Below, piece by piece: positions 50,498-60,291 of a stretch of DNA of 64,000 nucleotides (the first letter of the stretch is position 1; every line of letters starts with the position of its first letter). The translations under genes were made by a program, and so were the position numbers. The stretch is from Prunella strophiata (taxonomy: Eukaryota > Chordata > Aves > Passeriformes > Prunellidae). Under the pieces are notes generated by a model. It had not been told where the DNA came from. It did not search any database and worked only from the letters and a program-made list of their open reading frames with translations. The stretch spans positions 15,887,585-15,951,584 of the forward strand of contig JAZBQD010000019.1 in NCBI GenBank assembly GCA_036583965.1. The letters run 5' to 3'.

Positions 50498-53400
50498 CTA
50501 CTGAAATATAATTGTGCATTTTAAACTTGTTTACAAATGATTGTTAGAAATTTTATTTTGTAATTCTCTGAATGCTTGCAGAAATACTATATTTAAATAT
50601 TACTCCAGACCTTGGCAGTAACTAGAAAACAAGTTTAGGTCATTGGTGTGATCAGTGACATTTTTCCCATAGTCTGTAATTTATTTTTTATTTATCGAAT
50701 GTATCGGTATCACTTTAATTTACCAGGTGCAGTTATGCAGGTACCTGTTGTGATGTGGCATTACAATAGAGTTTTGACATAAATTACCATGCATTTCCTG
50801 TACTGCTATATTTCTTTGCAAAAATTAAGGTAATGGCTCATGTACTAGAATGTTGCTAAATCACAGGGGCAAATTGGGAAACCAATTTGTAAAAGCCAAA
50901 ACTGTAAATTACTGAGTATCCAGACATACAATTACGTTCTTGCAAAATATTTGAGCATGAGTATGTTATTAAGCTTGTGCTAAAGTGCTTTTCTGAATTG
51001 CTGCCTCATTTGGTAAGTTCAGGATAGTTTTGATTTAAGATAAGCTTCACAGTAAGTTTGTTAATATTCTGTAGTCTTGTCTTTCTTTGTAAAAGTAGGA
51101 GTGTAGTAACATTAGATCATACCAGAATGCCCTTGCTCTTAAAATTGCAGACAATCTGAGGAGATTTTCCATAATGTCTGTTTGAATTCTTTTTATTGTG
51201 GGTTAGAAAAAGGTTCTTCTGTGTTTTCAGAGGCATAACTGTTACTGCTGTGCTGATGAGAGCATATGTATTAAAATTACCTGGTCACCAGTTAGCTTTT
51301 TAGGGATTTATTACTGTTCTGCTTCACTGTTTGAAGTCCACAAGAATACCATTAGCATGACTGGAATTTCTCCAGGTTTTGTGTCAGCATGGTGGAGATG
51401 AGACTCTGGTTTCCTCTGTAATTACATAATTAGCTTCAACAGGTGAACATCTTTCCCTGTTGAAGAGTACTTGAGTGGTATTACTGCTGCCTGTGATGTA
51501 AAGTCACCCTCTTCCCCCTCTACCTGACTTGGCCACATTGTGCCTGACTTTGTAGCCTGTGCCAGAATATCCTGGTCATTATGTGAAAGCCAACTGCAGA
51601 AATGCAACCAAACCATCAGCATCAGTGCTAGCTCTTGTGGTTTGTGTAATGCAGAACCACTGTGCCAGTGATGTTTTGCCTTTGGTTGAAGTGTCTTGAA
51701 GTGTCTGGCTGTACAACCTTTGTGCTGAGGAGCTGATCAACTGGGCTGGTTGGTAGGTAGGATAAATTCATTATTACTGTTCAGACTGTAATGTTAAAGC
51801 TGTTTAAAGTTCTCCATCCTCATTGTGGGAATGTATCTGCAGCAGGTTGCACAGACAGAAATCTACCAGTGTAATTTGTTCTCACTGTAGATGATTACAA
51901 GCTAAGAACCCAACCCAGAGACATCAGGAGATAATGAGAATTGCTCAAGATAAAGCCTCAAGTTTTCTAGATGAATTGTGGGCAGTATCCAGCCAGGGAA
52001 CAACCAGGTGGAGTTGTGGTTAGATAATAGAGGCAGAACACAGTCAAAAGGCAACAGAATAAATGGGGCCAGAGGTGTTTGAATTGCCTGGCAAAAAAAG
52101 CAAAACAGGAAAAATGCTTCTGTTGTTTTCATCCAATTAAAAAAATCTAGACTTCTCAGTTCTTAGACTAACACTGATTTCCTCAAGTCTTTGCATGGCA
52201 GCAGTGACAAGTGGTTCAGGCTTTTCCACACTAGCTTGTAGCCTTGCTTTCCACAGCTGTGCAGAAAATCTTGGATTTTGGGTTTTTTTAGTGAACAGAG
52301 TCTGAGTTTGTAGCAGTCTCCCCATGCACACTTGCGGGAGTTCACTTGCATTACCCTGCTAATTTTTTTCCCCTCTCAACTTTTTAGTAAGAGATGTATT
52401 GATTTCTGTATTCAGTATACAATTACTTTATGGTGTGTGTTTCGTAATTAGGAATATGTGAAAATGCTTTGTGTAGATTAAAATATTTCCTTTAATATAA
52501 TCTCCTCTCGCTTTCATAGAAAAATGGACATGCCATTGCAGATCACATTGCTGATTTTATTTGTACTATTGCTTTAATATCTATTTCAGAGGAATGTAAC
52601 CTCCAGAAAAGTACTTTCCACATCTTTACTACCTTTTTCTTTCACTGTTCACCCTATGTGGATCCAGGCCATCAACACTTGAGCTTTTGACTGGATGGGT
52701 TTCATGGATTCTGTTGCATTTACATGGCCACAAAAGTTACTCGAGATGGTTGAAGTTTGGGAGGATCCAGACATAAATGGAGATGTTGGAGTGATTCCTC
52801 AGCAACACAAGCACAGTAGCATTTGTAGCAAGCAAAGGAAATTGTTTTTGCTCTTGTGTGTGCAGGTGGCTCTTGGGGTCTGGTCCACCCTGCTCTTGGG
52901 GCAGCTTTCCTGTGGAAATAACAAAATCCATTGAGAGAAAAACATCTTTTATCTGTGATGCAGAAGGAGGGCAAGGAGAGTAGGGCTTGGGAGTAAAATC
53001 CTGGCCAGTGGACATCATGATACCAGTTGTCCAGAATTTCACTCTGTGGTTTTTAATGGCAATCTGGGGTGATGTTTTATTCCTCTCCATCATTCTTACC
53101 CTGAATCCACTGGGGCTGATGATAGCAGATGCCTGTGATCCACACGAACTCATTAGCAGGTGGCCTTACCCAGCATGTCATGAGTTTGCAGAGGGCTCCC
53201 AATGTGTTGGGAAGTTTTTGTTGATGGCCAGGAAATCTCTTGAAACTCCAGAAATAGCTGAAACAGCAAATGGAGTTCATGAAAATCAGGTCTTCCTCTT
53301 CCAGCATTTTTAAAGAAACCCACATTTTATTTCCTCCTTCATTCTTTACACAGTAGTTTTAGATATAAATTATTTTAACTTTTTTTTGTGTGAAAAGTCA

Positions 53401-53539
53401 TATATACATATATAAAGTTATTGAGTGTTGAGAATATGTTGAGTATAAAATAGTGACTTCTTTGTTTCAGATGTTAGCAGCCCCTAAAAATGAGTTGTTT
53501 ATCCTCTTGTAAAGTCAGTGCTGTAAAAAAATATTAAAA

Positions 53540-53545
53540 AATAAA
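53540..53545 (+). terminator. ITPK1: distal AATAAA polyadenylation signal
   Basis: AATAAA is followed directly by gatgtgttagatgtatcttt, a strong GT/T-rich downstream element. If it belongs to ITPK1, the 3' UTR is about 5.5 kb. Confidence 0.5.
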
Positions 53546-54219
53546 AGATGTGTTAGATGTATCTTTTATTATTTATTTCTGATTCAGTATTTGATACAGC
53601 TTATGTATACCCTTGTGACAACCACATACTGAAAACACTGTCGTTCTTAAAATGGAGTAACAACAATTCCTTGGGATCCCAACAGCTGTGAGAGAATTGG
53701 CCCTCTGGGTGTGAGCAGTGTTGGATATTGTCCTTCAGTGTCCAGCCCTGCTCCCCACCCAGGCCCGGCTGAATCTCGGGGACCATTGTGTGCGTGTGCT
53801 CAGTTTCACAAGTTCATTGGTATCTGTGTTCAAATCCAGCTGTACAGTGTTGACAGGTGTGTCTTGTGATTCGCTTCAGCCTGGTTCACTATGACTTCTG
53901 AAACATAACTCCCATTTTGTACTTAAATTTGTATAGAATTATATCAACCCTTAAAAGATCATGGCTTACTGTAAAACCCAAAATACTTGCTATTTGGCAT
54001 CTTCAATTGCATGACTGACCAGATCAGACAATGGAGATGGTGCTTTCATCTAACAGCATTCATTTCAATGGTAATATATTAATTTTCTTTTTGTTTGCCA
54101 AGCATCTGTTTTGGATAATTGTTTTGGTTTCAACAGTAAAGCAATATGCAGTAGGTATTGTGGCATTATCTCTGTAATTGTTTTGAAGAGAGGATTGTCC
54201 CTTTCCAACACATCATGGA

Positions 54220-54225
54220 AATAAA
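54220..54225 (+). terminator. ITPK1: most distal AATAAA polyadenylation signal
   Basis: AATAAA is followed by the GT-rich caagttctagtttgcttcct and, 71 nt on, by a run of 11 G. A polyadenylation signal followed by a G-rich tract resembles the pause-assisted arrangement known from mammalian gene ends. It is the last plus-strand signal before the CHGA 3' end. Confidence 0.5.
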
Positions 54226-54296
54226 TGCCTTATAACAAGTTCTAGTTTGCTTCCTCTTTCTGAGCGGACAGGGCAGCGAGGTGAGCAGCTCATTGA

Positions 54297-54307
54297 GGGG
54301 GGGGGGG
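54297..54307 (+). repeat. run of 11 G downstream of a polyadenylation signal
   Basis: Eleven consecutive G occur at 54297-54307, in the context attgagggg followed by ggggggctg. The run is 71 nt beyond the AATAAA at 54220. It could act as an RNA polymerase pause or G-quadruplex-prone site; that is inference only. Confidence 0.75.
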
Positions 54308-54585
54308 CTGTTTTCATGGGAATTCAGTGTTCACATCCTTTCCAAGTGCAGTTGTTTTGCAGCCCCACGCTCAGGCCTTGAACACCATCATTGCCATCTG
54401 AAGAAAGTCCTTGGATCCCAAATATTTGTGATTACTTGAATATCCAATTAACACATTATTTATAGTAGCTCCATCAAGTAACAATATTTTTCCTCTTGTT
54501 GATTTTGCGTCAGGTATGGACAATTTCTGTCTGCTGCTGCCATGCTTTGTGAAAAAACTTGGCTAACTCCTTTGGACGTGGTTGG

Positions 54586-54648
54586 GGTTTTGTTTTTGGT
54601 TTGTTTGTTTGTTTTTTGTTTTGTTTTTTGTTTTGTTTTTGGGGGGGA
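54586..54648 (+). repeat. TTTG/TTTTG low-complexity tract
   Basis: An irregular array of TTTG, TTTTG and TTTTTTG units ends in a run of seven G. Translated, it gives the meaningless Phe/Val/Leu-rich frame seen in the plus strand. No terminal repeats or insertion landmarks were recognised around it. Confidence 0.88.
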
Positions 54649-54802
54649 TTTTTTGCTTGTTTTGGTAGAGGTGTGGTGGGGGTCTGAGGGTTTCTGTGAA
54701 CTTATTGTGACATGTAGGCCTGGGCTTGCAAGGAGTTGTATGGGTGCTGCTATTGGCAGAGACTCTGTCACAAAAAAAAAAAAATTAAAAAGGGAGAAAC
54801 TA

Positions 54803-54976
54803 AATCATAGAATATGTCAAGTTGGAGGGCACCCATCAGGATCATCAAGTTCAACCTCTGGCCCAGCACCAGACATCCCAAGAATCACACCATGTGCCTG
54901 AGAGTATTGTCCAAATGCTTCTTGAACTTGGTCGGGCTTGGTGCTGACCACTTCCCTGGGGAAGCTGTTCCAGCTA
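54803..54976 (-). mobile_element. CR1 retrotransposon 3' end
   Basis: This minus-strand CR1 tail begins at aatcatagaatatgtcaag. It runs through gttggagggcacccatcagg, ccagcaccagacatcccaag, ttgtccaaatgcttcttgaa and ttccctggggaagctgttcc, then breaks off into unrelated AT-rich sequence. It is the same type as the copy at 22441-22893. It is the only mobile element seen between the two genes. Confidence 0.92.
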
Positions 54977-56294
54977 TAAATACAATATATTTACAATATA
55001 CAATATTCAGATTAAAAATACAGTATTCAAATTAAAATTTAGGTGAAGATCAATATGTAAAATGTGATTTCTCCAGGTGGAGTAACTCCCTAATTGACAT
55101 TTTAGTACTGTTTCTGTGCAACACCTTTGGTTTCACTTTGGTTCCTCCATGTTTCCCTGAGGTTAAAGAGAGTGGGATCTCCTCAGGATAGAGTTGAAAG
55201 ACTCCCAGTTTGCTCCAGTGCACTTTCCCCAGCCAGGCTCTTGCATGGATTGTGCCCTGTGCCAGGCAGATTTTGGGCCATGCCTTGGCTTCAACACCTC
55301 CTCTTGCCATTGAGTGCCTGCCCAGGGCTGGGGGTGAGGGCAGTGCCCACTCAGCAGTTCCTGCTCCTCCTGGGAAGCTCATCCCATGGGTGAGGTACAG
55401 CTCTGGGACCACACACCCCCCTGTAATGCACTCCACAGGCCACCAGCACTGGGGGGTTTTGCAGAATAAAGAAATAAGTCGAGTTCAAAGCCTGGCAGCC
55501 ATTCCCTGAGCATCTCAGCTGTTCTGTGGGCTGCAGGTGATGGGAGAGAACTGAGCTTCAGATTGGGCGGGTCTGGAATACAGCCCTGGCAGTGGGTGGA
55601 TCTTTCCCTCTCCTGCCAATGCACATAGAACATCTAAAATATGATCAGTGCTCAGGGATTTGGGGGCCAGCTTCCCTAACCCAGGCACCCCTTGGTCTTC
55701 CAGCTGTCCTGTGGTCTGAAGCCCAAGGGATGGAAAGGTTCTGCCTGAAAGCACAGTAGTGCCAGCTGGCCACCACGGCTCCTGTGAGCCAGGGCACAGG
55801 AGGGGCATCTCCTCGGAATGACTCTGCACCTCTGGGGAGCACTGACCAGTACTTCTCCTCCTGTCTGGCCTATTTGTTATTTCTCTTCTTTCTAATCAAC
55901 ATTCTAATCAATACATGAGTGTGTGTTGTCCACATGGCTTGGCTTGGTCAAGTACTGCCCCAGTGTTTAAACTTTTAACTGTGTTCTCTCTGTGTTCATG
56001 GGTGAGCCTCAGGTGTGACCCAGGTCTCGCTGGAGCACCCAGGACACGCAGTGCCAGGGGGGTGAGCAGTGTGGCACCAGCAGCCCCCGGGTGGGCAGGG
56101 AGAGCCCCACGGTGCTTGGGACCCCAGGGAAGTGTCCTCGATGCCAGCCCCGGAGGGCAGCGGCGCTGGAGCCCGGGTGAGGAGGGAAGCGCCATCACGG
56201 TGTGTCTGTGGTGAGGGGAGCCCTCCATTGCCCCTCTCTGCTGGAGTGTCCAGGCCCTGCAGCGTGCTGACAACTGACACTGAAGCTGCCAAAA

Positions 56295-56766
56295 CAAAGG
56301 AAGGAACCCACTGCAGTTTTATTTTTCCTTAGATAAATTTTTTTATATAGAATATATTACAGTCAGAGTTCTCAGCTTTTAATCAAAAGATAACAAGTTA
56401 TTGCAGTTTTTTTAACCCAGTGAAACTACCGGTGAAAGAACTTTCTAGAAAGCTGTCCTGTCTTTTAAAAAAAAGAGGGAGAAAACCCCACCCAGACAGA
56501 GAATACACATGTAGGTTGCACTGCGCGCCCACGGGCGCCCTGCCGGGCGTGTGGACATCCGTGTGGAGAGGGGAGCGTGAGGGGAGGCAGCGGCGATGGG
56601 CACAACACGATGGCGAGGGCGGCAGGCCTGGGCGCTAGCGGGGTCGGTTCCTGGGCACGGTGCTTCTGCTCGGCTTAACTGCTCTTAGGTCGGGACATGA
56701 ACGCGCGGCGGGAGGGAGGGACGAGGGCGGCGGCGCTGCTGTGGCCGGCGCGGGGGCGCGGGGCCC
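56295..56766 (-). other. CHGA: CHGA 3' untranslated region
   Basis: This is the minus-strand sequence from the CHGA stop codon to the expected cleavage point just beyond the AATAAA at 56318-56323. It is about 470 nt long. The stop-proximal part is GC-rich and packed with CpG; the distal part is AT-rich (tataaaaaaatttatctaag read on the minus strand). The left limit is approximate because the cleavage site itself is not visible in genomic sequence. Confidence 0.8.
56318..56323 (-). terminator. CHGA: CHGA AATAAA polyadenylation signal
   Basis: The plus strand reads tttatt here, so the minus strand is AATAAA. It lies about 444 nt after the CHGA stop codon. A GT-rich minus-strand element (tgttttggcagcttcagtgt) follows at the correct distance. 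It is the only canonical signal seen close to the CHGA 3' end. Confidence 0.8.
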
Positions 56767-56835
56767 TCAGCCCCGCCTCAGCTCGTGCAGCTTGTGGGCG
56801 ACGCGCTCCAGCTCAGCCTCGATGGCAGCCAGGCT
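56519..56835. promoter_or_regulatory. CpG island over CHGA terminal exon and 3' UTR
   Basis: By eye about 38 CpG dinucleotides occur in roughly 310 bp, with clusters such as gcgcgcccacgggcgccctg, aacgcgcggcgggag and ggccggcgcgggggcgcg. Flanking DNA on the ITPK1 side has almost none. The island covers the last coding exon and the 5' half of the 3' UTR rather than a known promoter. A role as an intragenic or antisense promoter, or simply a GC-rich coding end, cannot be decided from sequence. Confidence 0.75.
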
Positions 56836-56850
56836 CTCCAGCTCCTGGTC
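56767..56850 (-). CDS. CHGA: CHGA terminal coding exon: serpinin region and stop
   Basis: This is the last exon of chromogranin A, the acidic prohormone and granulogenic protein of dense-core secretory granules in endocrine and neural cells. On the minus strand it follows the acceptor ttttgttgcag. It encodes DQELESLAAIEAELERVAHK then LHELRRG and TGA at 56767-56769, 27 residues in all. This is the strongly conserved C-terminal helix from which serpinin peptides derive. It ends in the usual basic pair plus Gly. The upstream exon ends in phase 0 with Thr-Glu, and the join reads RRTEDQEL as in other vertebrates. Human CHGA lies on the opposite strand to ITPK1 with its 3' end facing it, as here. 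Confidence 0.97.
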   Translation of the reverse strand, partial: DQELESLAAIEAELERVAHKLHELRRG

Positions 56851-59369
56851 CTGCAACAAAAGCCCAGGACAGGACGTGTCAGTGGCCAGGGCAGCCCTCG
56901 CCCCCCAGAGCTACAGAGAGCCTTGTCCTGCCCCATCCCTCCAGCCTGCATTTGTCTCTCTGGACAGACCAGTGTGCACAGCACTGATTACTCCTGCCCT
57001 AATGTTTAATTGCTGCTGCTGGTGATGCAGCTGCCATCCTTCCCCCGTACCCTGCCAGGCGGGGCAGCCCGCAGCGGGGCTGTGCCTCAGAACACGGCGC
57101 TGGAGGGAGATGGCTGCTGGCAGCCAGGCCGGGCCCTGCCCAACAGCGCTGGGTGCCAGCCAGCGGCCTCAGACCGGGATGGCACCGCTGCCTGCCGCCT
57201 TCGGGAAGCGCAGCATGTGCCCTGCCCTCTCCCCACCCTGCCTGGGTCTTTGCTTGCACCTCCACTAGGAGAAGATCCTTCTCCTGGGAAAATAGTGACT
57301 GGGGAAGCCATCAGCTCAAAGGCTCAAGCTGCCCATCACTTGGTGGTCTTTCTATACCGGCTCTTGTGTATCTGTGCTGTCAGCTGTAGCTGCTTTGCTT
57401 AGTGCAGGTACTCAGATGCCTGACTGCATGGCTTTGCCTGAGCTCAGGTCATATCCAGCTGGCCCTGCCTTGCTGCCAGCCCCAGCCCTTCCTGTCCCTC
57501 ACAGCTGTGGTCACCTGGACTCTCTGCAGACCTTGAACTCAGCGTAGCAGCAGCAGCAGGCTCTGTAGTGAGCAAACTTGGTGCTGTACTTTTTCCCTGT
57601 TGGCAGAGCCGAGGTGACAGCCCCTCTCCTGTGTGGAGGGAGCAAAGCCTCACTGTTGCCTTCAGCAGCTGCAAACCACAGGTTGACACTGAGCCACTGC
57701 ACTACAGGTGGCCAGTGTGAGAAAAGTAAAGGAAGTATGAAAAAATAAGGGGTTTGTTTTCTCTTCCTGAGCTATTTTCCTGAACAGGGAAAAAAAGTCA
57801 CCCTGCCCCTCCACTAAGCCCTTGGCTCAGCCCCTGGGAAAGCTCTGGCTAGGTAGGAGTAGCCAGCAGCTCAGGGTGCCTTCAAACACCCAGGGTGCCC
57901 AAGCAGCTGCTCCATTTTAGTTTGAAGTGGGATTGGGGAGCAGCCGGCTGAGCTCACCTTGCTGAAAGAGAATTTGGGCTGCAACTGGAGCCCCCAGAAA
58001 GGGAGAAAAATAGGTTCTGAAATTCTCTACAGCACCCAGAGAGAACTTGGTTAGACCCAAACCATTGCTGGTGTGCTCTGGCTTGCATCTGCCTGGTCCC
58101 ACATGCTGAGCCCTGGGAAGTGCAGGGGGCAGCACTCTCAGCCCATAGCTGTACCCACGCTGGCATCACTGGCCAAGCCACACAGCCCCATGGCCCCAAA
58201 ATGAAGAGAGGGACAGGACAGCAGCCAGAGCCAGGCATGCCTGGCCTTACTCATTGACTCCCAGAGGCCCTGATCTAGTTTAAAAAGCCAACCAAACAAA
58301 AAAGTCTTGTTGCAGCTGTAAACACAGCAGTTTTGCAGGCCTCAGCAACCTCTTTTCCAATCCCCATTTGGAGACTGAGCCTGCCACCTTGCAGACAAGG
58401 TGCAGCCCAGAGCCACTTGCAGGGGCAGATGGGGAGCAGCCTCCCTGGGGGAGAGATGTGGGGTGGGAGCCAGATGGGGCAGCCCACCCCACTGCACCCC
58501 TGCTTTGAGCTGAGACATTTGCCTTTGCTTTCAACCAACACAACTGGAGGTGCTCTCATGGAGGGGATGCTGATGGGCAATTTTTGGCCAATAGTTTGGC
58601 ACATAACTGAGGCAAGAGGGGTGTTTTGGAGGCAAGAAAGCCAATGGCTTCACTCAACTGCTGCTCCAGCCTGTTCCCAGGCACCTGATCATGCCTGTCC
58701 CAGGCTCATAAAGCCCAAGCCAAGCCCCACTGGCCAGTTCCCTGTATTATCCCAAATCAGCTGTGCCTGGAGCTGGGCCTCAGCACAAAGGTGAACACAC
58801 CAGCATTTCCTGGCTGCTGGGGATGTGCTGACCTATTACCTAGCATCACTCAAGGTGTCAGGGAAGGAGGTCTCTGACTCTCAAAGCCTAGTTCAGATTA
58901 TTTCTGTATCTGTCCACCATTTCCACTCCAATACCTCAGGTCTCTCACACAGCTGCACCCCTGATTTAACCTCTGTAGGAGGTCTGACATTACTCACTCC
59001 ATCCCTGAGACAGGGAAAGCATTCCTTTTGGCTTGGAAGGGCTTTGGGACACAAGGACTACCCCTAGACTCCAGTTATAGCTCTGGTCACTAGTGTCTGG
59101 CCAGTGCAGAAGTGCTGTCACTGGAGACATGACTCTGAGGGACAGGGAATGCTTTTGTGCTAGTCATGAAAACAAGGATAAAAACCAAAGGCACAGCAGG
59201 TGCAAACATCAATAATACCTGAGGCTGAATGACTGGAAGTTCACTGAAGCATCAACTCAATGCCACAGAGGACCACTGCTGGCTACATTAATGCCAGTAT
59301 ACCATCCACATCTCCAAGCATACTTTGGATAACTGGGTGGGATTTATTCTTAAGCCTGTGTACACCAAC
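56851..59369 (-). other. CHGA: last CHGA intron
   Basis: This 2.5 kb phase-0 intron on the minus strand runs from the donor gttggt to the acceptor ttttgttgcag. It is GC-rich, with a moderate CpG cluster at about 57050-57200. Several open frames of 60-150 codons exist on both strands, but none shows a recognisable domain or splice context; they follow from base composition. No mobile element was recognised. Confidence 0.85.
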
Positions 59370-59842
59370 CTCTGTTCTCCTGTTAGCGCTGCCTTCCTCA
59401 TCCTTCTTTTCTTCAGGCAAGGGAGCAAGTGGAAAGCCGCCTTCACTGCTGTCTTCCTTTGAGTGATGCTTCCATGACCTTCTCTCATCTTCCTCTGGAC
59501 TCCTGAAGGCATACTTGCGGGGCCTAAATGTCTTTTTCATGGACCTGTCTGGGTCTTCCTCACTATCATTTTCCTCCATGCGCTTCTTTGATGTCAGCTG
59601 CTTGGCCAGCTCATCCATTTTGTTCCACCTCTTGGTGTCTTCCCACTCCCTGGAGGAGGAGTCCTCCATCTCATCACTTTTGGCATCCCTGGGCTGAAAG
59701 GTGTCCTCTTCTCCCTGCATCTCCTCATCCTCCAGGCGATGCCTTCCTCCTCTCAGTGCCCGGGGCTGCTCTTCCTCCTCCTCTTCATCCTCCTCTTCAG
59801 AGCTTCGCACATCTTTTCCAAATCCCATCTCATCATCGTTAT
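59370..59842 (-). CDS. CHGA: CHGA coding exon with pancreastatin site, WE-14 and catestatin regions
   Basis: This 473-nt exon lies between the acceptor ctctttcag and the donor gttggt. Its first two bases complete an Asn codon started in the previous exon. The exon encodes 158 residues including the split one, very rich in Glu and Asp. In order they show: a Glu run; ALRGGR, equivalent to the pancreastatin amidation site (residues 29-34); KR followed by WNKMDELAKQLTSK and KR, the WE-14 peptide (residues 73-86); RSMKKTFRPRKYAFRSPE, the catestatin equivalent (residues 100-117); and EEKK followed by DEEGSANRRTE, the start of the serpinin region. Paired basic residues flank each peptide, as expected for prohormone convertase sites. 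Confidence 0.97.
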
Positions 59843-60291
59843 CTGAAAGAGCATTAAACAAAGCAGTGAACACAACTGTTAACCTGTTTAAGGGCCACCT
59901 TTGAACTGAGCCTTCAGTGGTGATATCAGATTTCTTGACTTAGGCCTGCTTTACCAAGATTCTGGAAATACCCACTCTCACGCTACCATGTCAGTAATAT
60001 GGCTTGAAGGCAGCAGTCAAAACCCCTGTAGGAAGCTCAGGGAAGATGAATGAATTGTCCCCAGGATCTGTGAGAGCTGAGCAGCAAGGCAGCTGCAGGG
60101 CCTGTGTTACCTGCTGTGCATGGGCCCATGTGTCAGATGTTTGTGGTGGGGTCTGATGGCTGCTGGCCAGTGTGTTTCTGTAAACCCAGTAAGCACCTGC
60201 CTCAGCTTTTTGGCTTTGAAGCCTCTCACCCATCTGTCCCAGTGCCCTCAGCTCACCCCAGGAAGGTATCAGTGCAGTGTGGGATACGTAC
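59843..60291 (-). other. CHGA: CHGA intron
   Basis: This is a short 449-nt phase-1 intron on the minus strand, from the strong donor gtacgt to the acceptor aatgctctttcag. Nothing else is seen in it. Confidence 0.93.

Larger units (their letters stand above)
48023..54245 (+). other. ITPK1: ITPK1 3' untranslated region with alternative ends (far end uncertain)
   Basis: From the stop codon the plus strand runs about 6.2 kb without another plus-strand coding exon or CR1 insertion, which is unusual for this window and fits a constrained long 3' UTR. Canonical AATAAA signals occur at 48157, 50057, 50102, 50492, 53540 and 54220. The transcript could therefore end close to the stop, near 50.1-50.5 kb, near 53.56 kb or near 54.24 kb. 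The part from 50.5 kb onward is assigned only by inference from the distal signals and the absence of other genes; transcript data would fix the end. AT-rich stretches such as atttattttttatttatcg at about 50680 resemble AU-rich stability elements. Confidence 0.6.
54246..56294. other. intergenic strip between ITPK1 and CHGA 3' ends
   Basis: These ~2 kb separate the most distal ITPK1 signal from the expected CHGA cleavage site. They contain an 11-G run, a TTTTG low-complexity tract, a 13-A run at 54772-54784 and a CR1 3' end. The GC-richer second half (55.1-56.2 kb) has no recognised feature; its open frames look like chance products of composition. Base composition rises visibly here from the AT-rich ITPK1 side to the GC-rich CHGA side. 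Confidence 0.7.

Noticed and set aside
54586..54784. TTTTG tract and nearby 13-A run as a possible retroposed gene or SINE tail
   Set aside because: No target-site duplication, tRNA-like or 7SL-like head, or processed coding sequence is visible next to them.
56420..57025. Overlapping plus-strand open frames across the CpG island (72-121 codons)
   Set aside because: They are antisense to the CHGA terminal exon and 3' UTR. Arg/Ala/Gly-rich translation is what a CpG island produces in any frame.
58333..58794. 153-codon plus-strand open frame in the last CHGA intron
   Set aside because: GC-rich composition alone explains it; no domain, splice context or start signal supports a gene.
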